Shown here piece by piece: positions 32,423-34,101 of a stretch of 34,101 bases of DNA. Made by a program: the position numbers and the translations under genes. The stretch is from NCBI GenBank assembly GCA_012521175.1, contig JAAYMW010000174.1, positions 1 to 34,101 of the forward strand. Direction: 5' to 3'. Origin of the DNA: Candidatus Epulonipiscium sp. (GTDB taxonomy: Bacteria > Bacillota > Clostridia > Lachnospirales > Defluviitaleaceae). Position 1 is the first letter of the stretch, and every line of letters starts with the position of its first letter. A model generated the notes under the pieces. It was not told the DNA's origin and made no database searches. It saw only the letters and a program-made list of their open reading frames with translations.

Positions 32423-33542
32423 ACTCTTCTATTTCATATACATATAATTCTTTATCCCCTAAACTATCCTTATTAACATTTTCTTCCTGACTCTTAGGAA
32501 CCGCAATGCGATTAGGGTTCCCATCAGAAATATATCTATACTCCGGATGTTTTTCATAATACTCCAAATACCAGCCTAAATCCCCTTCTTCTCCCCTGGA
32601 TCCTCTAACTCTTGGAACATTAAAGGGATCAAATTGAATATGATTTATTGGAACAAATGGTCCACTGGGACCTTCCCTAAGCCCTATCTTGTAGCTGTAT
32701 TCTTTGCCGTTATAAATTCCTTTTTCAACTAAGTGCCTTAATTCTTCCTTAGGTCTTTCTCCGAACGGATAGGAGAAGGAATCTACTGTGTATCCGGGCA
32801 GGGCTTCTTTAATCATCTGATCCACTTTTCCTATCTGCTCTTGTATTCCTTCTTCCTCCAACTCCGATAAATGGGCATGGGAATAGGTGTGGTTGGATAC
32901 TTCGTAACCGTTATTGATTAAATACTCTACCCTTTCTTTAAACGTTCCTGCTCCTGCAAAGGGATCATTGTCTCCATTGATATAAAATATCGCATGTCTT
33001 CCAAAGTCAGGATGTTCTTCGTAAAATTTATTCATAATATCTACAGCACTATCAGGCGTGGGCTTAAATTCGCCGTTTTCTTCTATCAGTGAAAAACTTG
33101 AACGGATACCATCATCAAAAGTCAGTACAACAGGAGTGTACCCTGCTTCTACAGAAATATTATTGTCTATGTAATCCCTCATGGAGATAGGCCTGTAGCC
33201 ATTTTCATAGAGATATTCTAAATCTTCTTTAAGCCCTTCCACTGTTCTTTGATACGGGCTTGGCGGATCGCTTTCTACAATCCCATGATACATAATAATC
33301 ATGATATGCCCTAATTCATTGGGTCTTACTTTTTGGTAATCTATCTCAACAATTTCTTCTTTCTCTTCGTTAATGTCCTCATCTTCTTTTAGTTCTTGCT
33401 CAGTAATATCCGGTATCTCAACTCTTTCATCCATTTTTTGTTCTTCTTGGGGCATCTTATCATTGTTTGTGCAACCTGTTAATGCAAATAGGGTGCTTAG
33501 TATCAATATAAATGCTAAACTGTGTTTAAATCTGCTATACAT
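32421..33542 (-). CDS. Polysaccharide deacetylase lipoprotein
   Basis: About 373 residues: lipoprotein signal with lipobox LTGC (C24), an acidic linker (about 30-66), then a NodB-type domain. It carries MYHGI (85-89), the complete base/metal motif TFDDG (141-145) and the zinc histidines in NHTYSH (H218, H222), plus SYPFG. It should remove acetyl groups from a cell-surface polysaccharide such as peptidoglycan; the substrate is not evident. The ATG at 33542 has GGGAG eight bases upstream, better than the ATG two codons earlier. It is monocistronic with its own promoter and terminator. Confidence 0.88.
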   Translation of the reverse strand: MYSRFKHSLAFILILSTLFALTGCTNNDKMPQEEQKMDERVEIPDITEQELKEDEDINEEKEEIVEIDYQKVRPNELGHIMIIMYHGIVESDPPSPYQRTVEGLKEDLEYLYENGYRPISMRDYIDNNISVEAGYTPVVLTFDDGIRSSFSLIEENGEFKPTPDSAVDIMNKFYEEHPDFGRHAIFYINGDNDPFAGAGTFKERVEYLINNGYEVSNHTYSHAHLSELEEEGIQEQIGKVDQMIKEALPGYTVDSFSYPFGERPKEELRHLVEKGIYNGKEYSYKIGLREGPSGPFVPINHIQFDPFNVPRVRGSRGEEGDLGWYLEYYEKHPEYRYISDGNPNRIAVPKSQEENVNKDSLGDKELYVYEIEE

Positions 33543-33576
33543 TTTCATCTCTCCCAGCTAAGTTATGTCACTTACT

Positions 33577-33605
33577 ATTATACCCCTTATTCTACTTCAT
33601 ACCAA
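33577..33605 (-). promoter_or_regulatory. Promoter of the lipoprotein deacetylase gene
   Basis: Minus-strand TTGGTA (33600-33605) and TATAAT (33577-33582) with a 17-bp spacer, 35 nt before the start codon. Confidence 0.65.
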
Positions 33606-33745
33606 GAGATAATTGCCTTTTTATTCATTCGTTCTTAATTGTTACAAGTAACAAAAAATTTCTCCTTTTCTTTCTATATTATATGATTTATAATAAAGAT
33701 TAGTAGATAAATCGTCACAGATTTTCATAAAGTTCCAATTTATGT

Positions 33746-33770
33746 ATTATCATGTGGGATTTGTGATAAT
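33746..33770. repeat. Inverted repeat before the right-edge gene
   Basis: ATTATCA (33746-33752) and TGATAAT (33764-33770) form a 7-bp inverted repeat with an 11-bp spacer, ending 27 bp before the start codon. It could be an operator. Confidence 0.4.
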
Positions 33771-33797
33771 TCAAAACAAATTACGGGAGGGTTTATA

Positions 33798-34101
33798 ATG
33801 GGAATATTCAGAAAAAAACAAAAAGAAAAAGCAACTCAACAAAATGAAAATCTACAAAAAGAATTGATTCTTCAATTTGATAACGCTTTAAATCCTGTAA
33901 AAAATAGTGTGGACGAATTAAAAGATATTATATCTGCGGCATCCGATGCTTCAGAGTCTATTTCATCCCTTTTAAATCAGCAAGCACCTTCTTATATGAA
34001 TAATGTCTCTCAATTAGCAGATATTACAAATCAGTATGATTCTCTTGCCACTGAAACAAAACATATTTCAGATAGTATTGAATCTATGAACGAGATCGCA
34101 G
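33798..34101 (+). CDS. Coiled-coil, chemoreceptor-like protein (5' part only)
   Basis: The first 101 codons of a gene that runs off the window. ACGGGAGGG lies seven bases before the ATG. The product starts MGIFRKKQKEKA, has no membrane segment or signal peptide so far, and is a continuous Ser/Asp/Glu-rich helix (DELKDIISAASDASESISS; DSLATETKHISDSIESMNEIA) of the kind seen in soluble methyl-accepting chemotaxis proteins. The diagnostic hairpin tip of the signalling domain is not in the window, so the family is a guess. Confidence 0.6.
   Translation, partial: MGIFRKKQKEKATQQNENLQKELILQFDNALNPVKNSVDELKDIISAASDASESISSLLNQQAPSYMNNVSQLADITNQYDSLATETKHISDSIESMNEIA

Noticed and set aside
1-34101. 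CRISPR arrays, insertion sequences, prophage genes, tRNA or rRNA genes
   Set aside because: I found no spaced direct repeats, transposase or integrase motifs, cloverleaf sequences or rRNA segments; large antisense frames are shadows of the annotated genes.

Overview
The window is low-GC DNA with compact, mostly co-directional operons, strong AGGAGG-type ribosome binding sites and many intrinsic terminators. The gene set (AddAB, type III glutamine synthetase, YebC, HflX, AlaX-L, DUF5721 and DUF6514 proteins) and the sporulation-type signals (a Spo0E-like protein, a PdaB-like deacetylase, a pair of Spo0A-box-like sites) point to an anaerobic, probably spore-forming member of the Clostridia, plausibly of the Lachnospirales. 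This is inference from gene content; no rRNA or tRNA gene was found. Almost all of it is ordinary chromosomal backbone: no insertion sequence, prophage or CRISPR array is visible.

Region 1 (1-9564, all minus strand): rlmD; a HAD phosphatase with yebC; a YigZ/IMPACT protein overlapping a CoA-binding protein; cysK from its own promoter; a small DUF6514-like gene behind two inverted 0A-like boxes; and glnN followed by hflX. glnN has a roughly 130-nt leader that contains an intrinsic terminator, so it is probably controlled by attenuation.

Region 2 (9565-12258): a YghZ-type aldo-keto reductase on the plus strand, a SHOCT-like small protein, an orphan 67-residue hydrophilic protein and a Spo0E-like phosphatase.

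Region 3 (12249-19098) is the most interesting part. Divergent transcription units encode most of a flavin-based extracellular electron transfer (EET) pathway of the kind described in Listeria. ndh2 (type II NADH dehydrogenase with a membrane C-terminal extension) is on the plus strand. pplA (lipoprotein with two FMN-binding domains) is on the minus strand with its own promoter and terminator. A minus-strand operon follows: an ApbE/FmnB flavin transferase, a NusG-domain-II protein (EetA-like), a Gx-transporter membrane protein (EetB-like), a long-chain polyprenyl diphosphate synthase (DmkB-like) and a PdaB-like deacetylase. The inferred flow is NADH to Ndh2, to a dedicated demethylmenaquinone-type quinone, through EetA/EetB, to covalently flavinylated PplA and external acceptors. 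No UbiA-type DmkA and no flavin transporter lie in the window.

Region 4 (19168-22912): truA with a DUF5721 gene, a convergent twin-CBS protein, and htpG behind a perfect CIRCE element, implying HrcA heat-shock control.

Region 5 (22995-34101): a small coiled-coil gene with a decayed 3' end, the operon addB-alaX-aroK-addA (double-strand break repair interleaved with an alanyl-tRNA editing factor and a shikimate kinase), a lipoprotein polysaccharide deacetylase, and the start of a coiled-coil, chemoreceptor-like gene that runs off the right edge.
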